Assembly: GCA_913775215.1 (NCBI GenBank)
Contig: CAJYKO010000480.1
Location: 1 to 9,286, forward strand
Direction: 5' to 3'
DNA from: an uncultured Devosia sp.
Lineage (GTDB): Bacteria; Pseudomonadota; Alphaproteobacteria; Rhizobiales; Devosiaceae
DNA: 9,286 nucleotides
Shown here: positions 1 to 6,639 of the stretch, one piece after another
How positions within the stretch are numbered: position 1 is the stretch's first letter
How the letters are laid out: the number at the start of each line of letters is the position of its first letter
The notes under the pieces: model-generated
Told to the model about the DNA's origin: nothing
Seen by the model: the letters and a program-made list of their open reading frames with translations, nothing else
Database searches by the model: none
Position numbers and translations under genes: made by a program

Positions 1-394
1 ACCGATCGGAGATCGCTATGGGCGGCTATCGGTGATCTGGGTTTCGATTCTGGGTTCCCTGCCCTTTACGCTCGCCATGCCCTATCTCGATCTCTACGGC
101 ACCGCCGCAATGAGCATCATTACCGGGCTCATTCTGTCTTCGGCCTTCTCGGCCATGGTGGTCTATGCGCAGGAATTGGTGCCGGGCAAAGTCGGCATGA
201 TTGCCGGCTTCGTCTTCGGGTTTGCCTTTGGCATCGGTGCGCTAGGCGCGGCCGCCATGGGCGCTCTGGCGGATTGGATCGGCATCATCCCGGTTTTCCA
301 GATTTGCGCTTTCCTCCCCGCCTTGGGTATTCTGACGATCCTCCTGCCCAAGACGGCAGAACTCTATCCCGACAATAAGGAGAAGCTGGCATGA
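1..394 (+). CDS. fsr: MFS efflux transporter, fosmidomycin-resistance (Fsr) type, C-terminal part
   Basis: This is the 3' end of an inner-membrane major facilitator that probably exports small drugs by proton antiport. The frame is open from base 2 to the TGA at 392-394, so the start lies outside the window; about 130 residues are visible. The first codons read PIGDRYGRLSVIW, the cytoplasmic 'GD-x-x-GR' loop motif of MFS proteins, followed by about four hydrophobic segments. The stretch AQELVPGKVGMIAGFVFGFA and the later GALADWIG and FLPALGILTILLP match what I recall of the C-terminal half of E. coli Fsr and its proteobacterial relatives. The last four bases overlap the next gene (ATGA), which suggests translational coupling. 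The substrate is inferred from family resemblance only; another MFS subfamily is possible. Confidence 0.82.
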   Translation, partial: PIGDRYGRLSVIWVSILGSLPFTLAMPYLDLYGTAAMSIITGLILSSAFSAMVVYAQELVPGKVGMIAGFVFGFAFGIGALGAAAMGALADWIGIIPVFQICAFLPALGILTILLPKTAELYPDNKEKLA

Positions 395-852
395 GCGAAG
401 GCATGGACCTCGACAATGAAAGCCAGATCACCCTCACCCGAAAGATCGGCGCCCATGTTAGCGACGTTTTTTCGGCCTGGACCGATCCTGCGCTGATCGA
501 GCAATGGCAGGTCGACGAGGCGGAATTCGACGCGTTCGAGGGCGGGCAGTATCGCTTCGTGACCTTTGGCGACGAAGACGAGCCGGACCACGAGGTGACG
601 GGCGAAATCCTTCAATTCGTCGAGGATCAAAAGCTTGTCATGTCCTGGGTGCATCGGGACGAGGAGAGCGAAGAAGAACTGATCTTCGTGCTCGACATCA
701 CCTTCCGAGCTATCGACGATGACAATATGGAAATCACGTTGGTTGAGCGCGGGCTGCCGCATGCCGATCCGCAAACGCGCATCTTTTCCATGGAAGCCTG
801 GAGTTCGGCGCTCGAACAGCTCGCCGAAGTCATGGAAGAGGTTTTGGACTGA
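391..852 (+). CDS. AHSA1/SRPBCC (START-like) domain protein
   Basis: The product is a 153-residue soluble protein with the AHSA1-type SRPBCC helix-grip fold, a single-domain family that binds hydrophobic ligands. The N-terminal part reads TLTRKIGAHVSDVFSAWTDP (about 14-33) followed by 'EQW', the usual start of this fold. A 'GG-x-Y-x-F' turn comes near residue 51-56, and the C-terminal helix around 'FSMEAWSSALEQLAEVMEEV' matches the family's closing 'GW-x-x-x-L-x-x-L' helix, with W present. The protein is very acidic, with runs such as EESEEE near residue 90-95. The start ATG overlaps the upstream transporter stop and has AAGGAG at 377-382, eight bases away. Its ligand and role cannot be read from sequence. 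Coupling to an efflux gene and a photolyase would allow a stress or detoxification role, but that is inference. Confidence 0.85.
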   Translation: MSEGMDLDNESQITLTRKIGAHVSDVFSAWTDPALIEQWQVDEAEFDAFEGGQYRFVTFGDEDEPDHEVTGEILQFVEDQKLVMSWVHRDEESEEELIFVLDITFRAIDDDNMEITLVERGLPHADPQTRIFSMEAWSSALEQLAEVMEEVLD

Positions 853-890
853 ACCGATCGGTGCATCTGCGCGTAATCCGGTAAACGACC

Positions 891-895
891 GGGAG
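891..895 (+). promoter_or_regulatory. Ribosome binding site fixing the TTG start of the photolyase gene
   Basis: GGGAG lies seven bases before the TTG at 903-905. An in-frame TAA at 882-884 closes the frame just upstream, and the only other codons between are non-start codons, so TTG is the only start that keeps the N-terminal beta strand (LVWLRNDLR) of the antenna domain. Confidence 0.7.
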
Positions 896-902
896 CAGGA
901 CT

Positions 903-2315
903 TTGGATCGATCGACTGGGCTCGTCTGGCTGCGCAACGATCTCCGCGTCAGCGACAATCCGGCCCTGGCTGCGGCCTGCAGGGAGAGTGACGCTGTCGT
1001 TGCTCTCTATATCCACGAGAGCGACACGGGAATCAGGCCACCAGGCGCGGCCGCGCGGTGGTGGCTGCATCATAGCCTTATCGATCTGGGAGAAAGCCTG
1101 GCGAAACTCGGAATTCCGCTCATCGTGCGGAGCGGCAAGGCGGCTGATGTGCTCGCCGAGGTCATCAAAAGCGAGAGCATCACCACCATCCACTGGAACC
1201 GCCGCTATGCACCGGCAGAAGTGGCGCTCGACAAGGAGATCAAGGAAAACCTGCGTCAGCAGGACCTTGCGGTCACCTCGCATCCCGGCAATGTGCTCGT
1301 CGAACCATGGATGATCGAAACGGGACAGGGAAAGCCCTATTCGGTCTTTTCGCCGTTCTGGAAGACGTTGCGCGACAAGCAGATCGAGCAGCCGCTGCAG
1401 AAGCCGCACAAGGTTGGCGATCCCATCAAGCCCAAGCAGATCGATGCCGATTATCGTCCGCCAAAGTGGTCAAAGAAGTTCGATGGGCTTTGGGCGATCG
1501 GGGAAGCCGCGGCGCATAAAGCGATCGACCGGTTTCTCGAGCAAAATCTCGAATACTATCCCGAGGGCCGAAATTTTCCTGCCAAAGACGTCACCTCCCG
1601 CCTTTCGCCGCATCTACGGTTTGGCGAGATCAGCCCGCGGCAGGTTTGGCACACGGCACTGGCGCGCACGCATTCGCATCACGACCAGCGTGCGGCGACG
1701 GAAAAGTTCCTCTCAGAGCTTGCCTGGCGCGATTTCAGCTACCACCAGCTCTTTCATCGCGAAGATATCGCCAAGGCGCCCATGCAGCCCAAATATAGCG
1801 CGATGGAGTGGCGAAGCGATGAGAAGGCTTTGCATGCTTGGGAAAAGGGCGAGACCGGCATGCCGATCGTCGATGCGGGCATGCGACAACTTTGGGCGAC
1901 CGGGTACATGCATAACCGCGTGCGCATGCTGGTGGCGTCGCTCCTGTCCAAGAACCTTCTGATCGATTGGCGCAAGGGCGAGAATTGGTTCTGGGATTGT
2001 CTTGTCGATGGCGACATGGCCAACAATCCTGCGAGCTGGCAATGGGTCGCCGGGAGCGGGCTCGACGCAGCGCCCTATTTCCGCATTTTCAATCCGGCAA
2101 CACAGGGCGAGCGCTTTGACGCCGCGGGTGACTATGTCCGCGAATGGGTACCAGAGATCAAGGCGCTACCCGACAAGTGGATTCACAATCCGAGCGCAGC
2201 GCCCAAGGACGTTCTGAAGGCAGCGGGCATCGCTTTGGGAACCACCTACCCCCGCGCCATCGTTGACCTCAAGGAATCGCGCGAACGGGCGCTCGAAGCG
2301 CAGGCGCGGCTCTAG
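903..2315 (+). CDS. phrB: Deoxyribodipyrimidine photolyase, class I CPD type
   Basis: This flavoenzyme splits UV-made cyclobutane pyrimidine dimers in DNA using blue light. It is 470 residues long, typical of class I photolyases. Residues 5-130 form the Rossmann-like antenna domain (GLVWLRNDLRVSDNPAL). The FAD-binding helical domain follows, with SRLSPHLRFGEISPRQVW (232-249), ELAWRDF (272-278), GMPIVDAGMRQLWATGYMHN (319-338) and APYFRIFNP (390-398). By counting against E. coli Phr, the electron-transfer triad W382-W359-W306 corresponds to W379, W356 and W303, all present. The segment NNPASWQW has one residue more than E. coli NNGGWQW, which I believe is common in alphaproteobacteria. The TTG start may limit expression. 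It sits 50 bases after the AHSA1 gene with no obvious promoter, so it probably belongs to that transcript. The light-harvesting cofactor cannot be decided here. Confidence 0.96.
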   Translation: MDRSTGLVWLRNDLRVSDNPALAAACRESDAVVALYIHESDTGIRPPGAAARWWLHHSLIDLGESLAKLGIPLIVRSGKAADVLAEVIKSESITTIHWNRRYAPAEVALDKEIKENLRQQDLAVTSHPGNVLVEPWMIETGQGKPYSVFSPFWKTLRDKQIEQPLQKPHKVGDPIKPKQIDADYRPPKWSKKFDGLWAIGEAAAHKAIDRFLEQNLEYYPEGRNFPAKDVTSRLSPHLRFGEISPRQVWHTALARTHSHHDQRAATEKFLSELAWRDFSYHQLFHREDIAKAPMQPKYSAMEWRSDEKALHAWEKGETGMPIVDAGMRQLWATGYMHNRVRMLVASLLSKNLLIDWRKGENWFWDCLVDGDMANNPASWQWVAGSGLDAAPYFRIFNPATQGERFDAAGDYVREWVPEIKALPDKWIHNPSAAPKDVLKAAGIALGTTYPRAIVDLKESRERALEAQARL

Positions 2316-2362
2316 AAAAACAAACCCACTTTGACGCGCGGCCAAGCCATTGCTTTCGCGGT

Positions 2363-2390
2363 ATGGCTCAGGACCGAAAAGTCCTGCCAT
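2363..2390 (+). other. RNA hairpin in the leader between photolyase and cysteine synthase genes
   Basis: CAGGAC (2369-2374) pairs with GTCCTG (2381-2386) over a six-base loop CGAAAA. Below a two-base bulge (2367-2368), ATGG (2363-2366) pairs with CCAT (2387-2390), giving a 10-bp stem. No run of T follows, so it is a poor intrinsic terminator for phrB. The same 3' arm can instead pair with bases just before the next start codon; see the findings. The rest of the 152-base gap holds no gene and no promoter I trust. The motif TATGGCT occurs twice (2362-2368 and 2401-2407), each time followed within a few bases by GGACC. Confidence 0.5.
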
Positions 2391-2467
2391 CTCGGATGTT
2401 TATGGCTTGTTGGACCTGACGGCGGCTTCTAGCATCGAAGCGCAAGCAAGAGGACTTTTGGACGATC

Positions 2468-3517
2468 ATGGCCAAACACGACGATCTCATCTCCGCCATC
2501 GGCAATACGCCGCTCATCCGACTCAATCGGGTATCGGCGCTGACGGGATGCGATATCTGGGGCAAGGCCGAATTTCTCAATCCCGGTCAATCCGTTAAGG
2601 ATCGCGCAGCGCTCTTCATCATCCATGATCTCGTCAAGTCCGGGGCGTTGAAACCAGGGGGCACGATCGTCGAGGGCACGGCGGGCAATACCGGCATCGG
2701 GTTGACGCTGGTCGCCAATTCGCTGGGCTTCAAGTCCGTCATCGTCATTCCCGAGACGCAGAGCCAGGAGAAGAAGGACGCGCTTCGGCTCTATGGCGCG
2801 CAGCTTATTGAGGTGCCAGCGAAGCCATACAAGGACCCGAACAACTACATCAAGATTTCTGGGCGGCTGGCCGAGAAGCTCAATCGGGAGCTGCCGGAGG
2901 GTGCGGTCTGGGCAAACCAGTTCGACAATGTTTCCAATAAGCGCGCGCATATCGAGACGACAGGGCCGGAAATCTGGCACCAGACCAATGGCCGGATCGA
3001 CGGCTTTATTTGCGCTGTCGGCTCGGGTGGCACGCTGGCCGGCGTTGCCGAGGCACCGCGGGCGCGCAGCGCTGACGTGAAAATAGGCCTCGCCGATCCA
3101 GAAGGCGCCGCACTTTACGAATATTACGCGCATGGCGAATTGAAGTCGTCGGGCAACTCTATCAGTGAAGGCATTGGCCAGGGACGGATCACCGCCAATC
3201 TCGAAGGTCTGACCATCGACTATCCCTACCAGATTTCCGATGCCGAGGCCCTGCCCTACATTTTTGATCTGATGCAGCACGAAGGACTTTGCCTGGGCGG
3301 ATCGAGCTCCATCAATATCGCCGGCGCTGTTCGTATGGCGCGCGACCTCGGGCCTGGCAAGACGATCGTCACTATCCTGTGCGACTATGGCAATCGCTAT
3401 GCCAGCAAGATCTTCAATCCAGAATTTTTGGCCTCGAAGAACCTGCCCGTACCACCCTGGCTGGTCGATCAGGCGCCGATCGACATTTCCGATGTCGTTG
3501 TAAGAGAGCCGGCTTAA
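2468..3517 (+). CDS. Cysteine synthase (O-acetylserine sulfhydrylase) family, PLP-dependent, long alphaproteobacterial form
   Basis: The product is a 349-residue fold-type II PLP enzyme, probably forming cysteine from an activated serine and sulfide in the cytosol. The Schiff-base lysine is K44 in QSVKDRA. The substrate-binding asparagine loop is GTAGNTG (70-76), with Ala where classical CysK has Ser (TSGNTG). The phosphate-binding loop is GSGGTLAG (185-192). The SS pair that contacts the pyridine nitrogen in this family is in LGGSSSIN (277-283). The C-terminal part, CDYGNRYASKIFNPEFL, is typical of the long subfamily often named 'cysteine synthase A' in rhizobia and related to fungal cysteine synthases. 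I leave the symbol empty because the loop differs from true CysK. The ATG has only a weak Shine-Dalgarno: GGA five bases away or AGAGG fourteen bases away. The stop codon lies in a palindrome facing a convergent gene. Confidence 0.9.
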   Translation: MAKHDDLISAIGNTPLIRLNRVSALTGCDIWGKAEFLNPGQSVKDRAALFIIHDLVKSGALKPGGTIVEGTAGNTGIGLTLVANSLGFKSVIVIPETQSQEKKDALRLYGAQLIEVPAKPYKDPNNYIKISGRLAEKLNRELPEGAVWANQFDNVSNKRAHIETTGPEIWHQTNGRIDGFICAVGSGGTLAGVAEAPRARSADVKIGLADPEGAALYEYYAHGELKSSGNSISEGIGQGRITANLEGLTIDYPYQISDAEALPYIFDLMQHEGLCLGGSSSINIAGAVRMARDLGPGKTIVTILCDYGNRYASKIFNPEFLASKNLPVPPWLVDQAPIDISDVVVREPA

Positions 3518-3525
3518 GCCGGCTC
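3506..3525. terminator. Perfect 20-base palindrome between convergent genes, possible bidirectional terminator
   Basis: GAGCCGGCTTAAGCCGGCTC is a perfect palindrome that folds into an 8-bp GC-rich stem with a TTAA loop. It contains the TAA stop of the cysteine synthase gene and ends six bases before the stop of the minus-strand gene at 3531. Neither strand has a proper T run after it, only an AT-rich stretch to the right (TAATAATTA), so termination may be weak or rely on other factors. Confidence 0.5.
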
Positions 3526-3530
3526 CTAGC

Positions 3531-4226
3531 CTAATAATTATCTTGGAATCCAAGATTTGTTGGCTTCGAAAGGGTTCCCGTATCGGGCGTGTTCAACGCT
3601 GTGGAACCGTCGACTTCCTCAAGCTTGAAGGCGCGAACCAGCCCACGACCTGATCCCTTGAGATAGAACCCAAAATTGAGAGTGGTGGCTTCTTGAGGAA
3701 CGTCCAGTGTTATCGACCGCATGGTCCAATCGGTGTCTTGAGCTATAGGACCATTTGCTTGATATCGCTCAAGATTTTCAAAGCGAAGCGATCCCAAAGG
3801 CCCGTCGATGCGAAACCAGGGCGTCACGCCACCTGACACGTTGACCGCCTTCAGTTCGCATTGAAGGCGCAGTCGCTTGCCCCGATAGCCGGCCGCATCG
3901 ACAGCTTGCAGCAAAGTGCAAAAGTCTGCGTCAGAAAGATCAGCGTCTGTGCCCGGCTTGCTCTCGATGGCAGCCACCCCCAATCTGGGGTCAATGCTGA
4001 TTGTGTAAGCCTTTGGTTTGTTGCCGGACTTGCTCCAACCTTCAGGTATAGTGTCGGTCGCTGTCCCAGCGCTTTCGATCTTGGCGCTGAGTATGTTCCA
4101 GTTCGCAAAGCCGAATTGGCGCGCTACCATTTCTAGAGTGTCGCTATGCGAGACTTCGACATTGCGCTCAGCCAACGCCTGCCGCAGCAATTTGGCCATG
4201 AGTTTTGCGTCCATGAACGTGTGCAT
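3531..4226 (-). CDS. Two-domain protein: N-terminal Glyoxalase_8-like domain plus beta-rich C-terminal domain
   Basis: The product has 231 residues and no signal peptide or membrane segment, so it is probably cytosolic. Residues 5-50 (MDAKLMAKLLRQALAERNVE, then SHSDTLEMVARQFGFANWN) match the short helical 'glyoxalase-related' domain I know as Glyoxalase_8 (PF20066), whose marks are 'AK-x-L-R-x-x-L' and 'LA-x-x-x-G-x-x-x-W'. It carries no glyoxalase metal site. Residues about 65-215 are beta-rich, with YRGKRLRLQCELKAVNV, PWFRIDG, DTDWTMRSITLDVPQEATTL and NFGFYLKGSGRGLVRAFKLE. This pattern resembles jelly-roll, galactose-binding-like modules found at the ends of some bacterial regulators. AGAGGA (complement of 4234-4239) lies seven bases before the first ATG and supports that start over Met5. 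GC by hand count is about 54 percent against about 61 percent in part of the neighbouring gene. Function is unknown; the domain calls come from memory. Confidence 0.8.
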   Translation of the reverse strand: MHTFMDAKLMAKLLRQALAERNVEVSHSDTLEMVARQFGFANWNILSAKIESAGTATDTIPEGWSKSGNKPKAYTISIDPRLGVAAIESKPGTDADLSDADFCTLLQAVDAAGYRGKRLRLQCELKAVNVSGGVTPWFRIDGPLGSLRFENLERYQANGPIAQDTDWTMRSITLDVPQEATTLNFGFYLKGSGRGLVRAFKLEEVDGSTALNTPDTGTLSKPTNLGFQDNY

Positions 4227-4460
4227 GGTCTGATCCTCTCGGCGGGCCTCGAATAGTCAGTGCTCGCATTGCTGACGGTCTGCCCGCAACATGGGTCAAA
4301 CCAAAAGCGTCGTCGTGCATTCACCTTTCCCAGTGGGACGCGAGCGGCCGGCTGCACGGGCCGGTTCAGATCGTACCGCTTCGATCCTCAGTGTCAACTT
4401 GGGATTGTTCGGCCGCCGCCTGCTGATAGATTGCGCACTCCCTTGTCGGAAAGGACGGCC
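4227..4460. promoter_or_regulatory. Divergent intergenic region between the two-domain gene and cls
   Basis: This 234-base region must carry promoters in both directions, but I found no convincing -35/-10 pair. The best + strand candidate is TTGGGA (4399-4404) with CTGATA eighteen bases later, a poor match. A nested inverted repeat lies near the minus-strand gene: GCGGGC (4242-4247) with GCCCGC (4282-4287), enclosing GTCAG (4256-4260) with CTGAC (4272-4276). An open frame from an ATG at 4260 runs into cls, but its residues before 4461 look like no protein family, so I treat the region as non-coding. Confidence 0.5.
4451..4455 (+). promoter_or_regulatory. Ribosome binding site fixing the GTG start of cls
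   Basis: AAGGA, within the longer purine run GGAAAGGA (4448-4455), lies five bases before the GTG at 4461. It favours this start over the ATG at 4260 that would add 67 residues unlike any cardiolipin synthase N-terminus. Confidence 0.75.
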
Positions 4461-5912
4461 GTGTTCGGCATCGACGATATTCTCAAAGCAATCATTGCGG
4501 ATCTGCATATTCTGGCCGCGATCATGGGTGCGATCTACATTCTGGCTTTCGTCTGCGCGGTCCGGGAGGTTCTTAATTCGCGGACATCGCAGGGATCCAT
4601 CGCATGGCTCTTGTCCCTGGCGCTGTTGCCTTTCCCCACCGCCTTTCTCTACCTGATTTTTGGTTGGAAGTTCTTTGACGACTACGCCACCGACAGGATC
4701 AAGAATGGCCGCGCCGATCGTCCGCTGCGCGCCAAGGACCTGGCATTGATCGACCGGGAAACCGATGCCAAGTGGCCCGTGCAGGTGCAGGTTTCGGAGC
4801 TACCGTTTTTGAAGGGAAATGATGTCGAGCTGCTGATCGATGGCAAGGCGACATTCGACTCGATCTTTGCGGGAATAGATGCCGCAGAACACTATCTGCT
4901 CGTGCAATTTTATATCGTCCGCGACGACAAGCTCGGCCAGCAACTGGCGGAACGGTTGATCGCCAAGGCCAAGCAGGGTGTCGAAGTTCGCCTGCTTTAC
5001 GATGATATCGGCAGCACCGGCATGCCCAAGCGCTTTCGCACGCAGATGCGCGAAGCGGGCATCAAGGTCGCAGGCTTCAACCAGCGCCACAAATTCCTGC
5101 GGTTTTATGGTCCGACCCGGATCAACTATCGCAACCATCGCAAGATCGTCGTAGCCGATGGCAAGCATGCCTGGGTGGGAGGGCACAATGTGGGCGTCGA
5201 GTATCTTGGCGAGGACCCGAAGTTCGGACGTTGGCGGGATACGCATGTCCGTGTTTCGGGCCCGGCGGCTCTCGGATGTGCCCTGCTTTTCCGCGAGGAC
5301 TGGGAGTGGGCAACAGGCGAGCGGCTGCCAGCGGCGCCGCCGAAGGAAATCGAAACACCGGGCGACCAATCCGTGCTGGTCATGGGCAGCGGTCCCGCGG
5401 ACAAGCTGGAAGAATGCGCCATCGCCTATGTCGACTTGATCGGGCGTGCGCGGGAGCGGCTCTGGATCGTCAGCCCCTATTTCGTGCCTGACACCGATAT
5501 CCGAACGGCGCTGTTCGCAGCGCGGCTGCGGGGCGTCGATGTCCGGATCATGCTACCAGATAATCCGGATCACTTGATGGTTTGGCTCGCAAGCATCGCG
5601 CATGCCGACGCCATGGTGGAGCACGATATCTCTGTCTATCGCTACACCGACGGCTTCCTGCATCAGAAGGTCGTGGTGATGGACAATGAGATCACCACGG
5701 TCGGCAGCGTCAATTTCGATAACCGCTCCTTTGCGATCAATTTCGAGATTACACTCTGGTTCACCGATCCGAAGGCCATGGCTGACGTGGAGGCGATGCT
5801 GGAAGAAGATTTCAAGCTCTGCCGCCAGGTGAGCCTCGCGGAAGTGTCTAGCCGATCGATGCCGCTCTATTTTGCGACACAGGCGGCAAAGCTTTTGTCG
5901 CCCGTTCTCTAG
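4461..5912 (+). CDS. cls: Cardiolipin synthase, bacterial phospholipase D type
   Basis: This membrane enzyme joins two phosphatidylglycerol molecules into cardiolipin and glycerol. From the GTG at 4461 it is 483 residues, the usual family length. Two hydrophobic segments open the protein (about 15-34 and 47-68), followed by a tract ending LFGWKFF-like, here LIFGWKFFDD (65-74). The two phospholipase D HKD motifs are complete: H226-x-K228-x4-D233 with GG and N243 (RNHRKIVVADG), and H401-x-K403-x4-D408 with GS and N418 (LHQKVVVMDN). The sequence FYIVRDD (150-156) and YDDIGS (180-185) are typical of Cls. The alanyl-tRNA editing gene starts 10 bases after the stop and its Shine-Dalgarno overlaps this TAG, so the two are probably co-transcribed. 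Which of several Cls paralogues this represents cannot be told. Confidence 0.95.
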   Translation: MFGIDDILKAIIADLHILAAIMGAIYILAFVCAVREVLNSRTSQGSIAWLLSLALLPFPTAFLYLIFGWKFFDDYATDRIKNGRADRPLRAKDLALIDRETDAKWPVQVQVSELPFLKGNDVELLIDGKATFDSIFAGIDAAEHYLLVQFYIVRDDKLGQQLAERLIAKAKQGVEVRLLYDDIGSTGMPKRFRTQMREAGIKVAGFNQRHKFLRFYGPTRINYRNHRKIVVADGKHAWVGGHNVGVEYLGEDPKFGRWRDTHVRVSGPAALGCALLFREDWEWATGERLPAAPPKEIETPGDQSVLVMGSGPADKLEECAIAYVDLIGRARERLWIVSPYFVPDTDIRTALFAARLRGVDVRIMLPDNPDHLMVWLASIAHADAMVEHDISVYRYTDGFLHQKVVVMDNEITTVGSVNFDNRSFAINFEITLWFTDPKAMADVEAMLEEDFKLCRQVSLAEVSSRSMPLYFATQAAKLLSPVL

Positions 5913-5922
5913 GACTTGTTCG

Positions 5923-6639
5923 ATGACGACATTTCTCTTCCGCGACGATGCCTATCTGCGCTCGACACAAGCGCAAGTGATTGAGGTTCTGCCGGATGGC
6001 TCGATCGGTCTCGACCGGACAGTCTTCTACGCCACTTCAGGCGGTCAGCCGGGCGATAGCGGGACGCTGACGGGAAGCGATGGCACACGGGTGGCGATTG
6101 GGACGGCTCTGCATCCAGGGGGCGACAAGACGCGGATCGTCCATGTGCCATTGGAAGGTCAACCGGCTCTGGCCGTTGGCGACACTGTGACGGCCGAAAT
6201 CGACTGGGACCGGCGCTATCGCCTGATGCGGATGCATACGGCGCTGCATCTGCTTTCGGTTGCCATTCCCCTACCGGTCACCAGCGGTTCGATCGGCGAA
6301 GACAAGGGGCGGCTCGATTTCGATATGCCTGAGTCTCCGGAAGAGGTTGCAGCGATTGAGGCTGCGGTCAATGCGATGGTGGAGGCCGATCATGCTGTGA
6401 CATGGGATTGGATCACCGACGCAGAAATGTTGGCGCGGCCGGACCTGATCAAGACAATGAAGGTCAAGCCACCCATGGGCCAGGGACGCGTCCGACTGGT
6501 GCGGATCGGGGATGTTGACCTGCAGCCCTGCGGCGGAACGCATGTGATGCGGACCAGAGAAATCGGGCGGCTAGTGGTCGGGAAGATCGAAAAGAAGGGA
6601 AAGCAGAACCGGCGGATCAATATGCACTTCGCAGACTGA
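5923..6639 (+). CDS. alaX: Alanyl-tRNA editing protein, AlaX type
   Basis: This free-standing homologue of the editing domain of alanyl-tRNA synthetase hydrolyses mischarged tRNA-Ala, typically Ser-tRNA(Ala), in the cytosol. It has 238 residues, in the range of the medium-length AlaX-M class. The N-terminal beta-barrel part carries FYATSGGQPGDSG (35-47), the glycine-rich signature that usually reads 'FYP-x-x-GGQ'; Ala replaces Pro here. The zinc site is complete: H105 and H109 in MHTALH, and C203 and H207 in PCGGTH. The ATG at 5923 is chosen over the ATG at 5872, which lies inside cls and adds a basic tail; AGGA at 5911-5914 sits eight bases before it. The gene converges with the binding protein gene at 6662, with 22 bases between and no terminator that I can see. 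Confidence 0.94.
   Translation: MTTFLFRDDAYLRSTQAQVIEVLPDGSIGLDRTVFYATSGGQPGDSGTLTGSDGTRVAIGTALHPGGDKTRIVHVPLEGQPALAVGDTVTAEIDWDRRYRLMRMHTALHLLSVAIPLPVTSGSIGEDKGRLDFDMPESPEEVAAIEAAVNAMVEADHAVTWDWITDAEMLARPDLIKTMKVKPPMGQGRVRLVRIGDVDLQPCGGTHVMRTREIGRLVVGKIEKKGKQNRRINMHFAD

Noticed and set aside
853..862. ACCGATCGGT palindrome just after the AHSA1 stop
   Set aside because: CGATCG-type words recur across the window, including inside genes, so a 10-base palindrome here is not distinctive.
627..1409. A 260-residue minus-strand open frame across the AHSA1 and photolyase genes
   Set aside because: It spans two well-supported + strand genes and their gap, and its translation resembles no family.
2238..2264. 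GGAAC and CGTT boxes resembling an EcfG-type stress sigma factor promoter inside the end of phrB
   Set aside because: The gap is 18 bases, longer than the usual 15-17, and the site lies over 200 bases before the next gene within coding sequence.
2407..2435. TTGTTG and TAGCAT with 17-base spacing as a promoter for the cysteine synthase-like gene
   Set aside because: Only three and four of six positions fit the consensus; too weak to annotate, though it would matter for the leader-switch idea.
2429..3553. A 374-residue open frame on the minus strand opposite the cysteine synthase-like gene
   Set aside because: It lies wholly over a gene with clear catalytic motifs, has no recognisable domain and is the expected shadow of high-GC codon use.
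4260..4460. N-terminal extension of cardiolipin synthase from an ATG at 4260
   Set aside because: The extra 67 residues are low-complexity and basic, unlike any Cls; the GTG at 4461 has a good ribosome site and gives the standard length.
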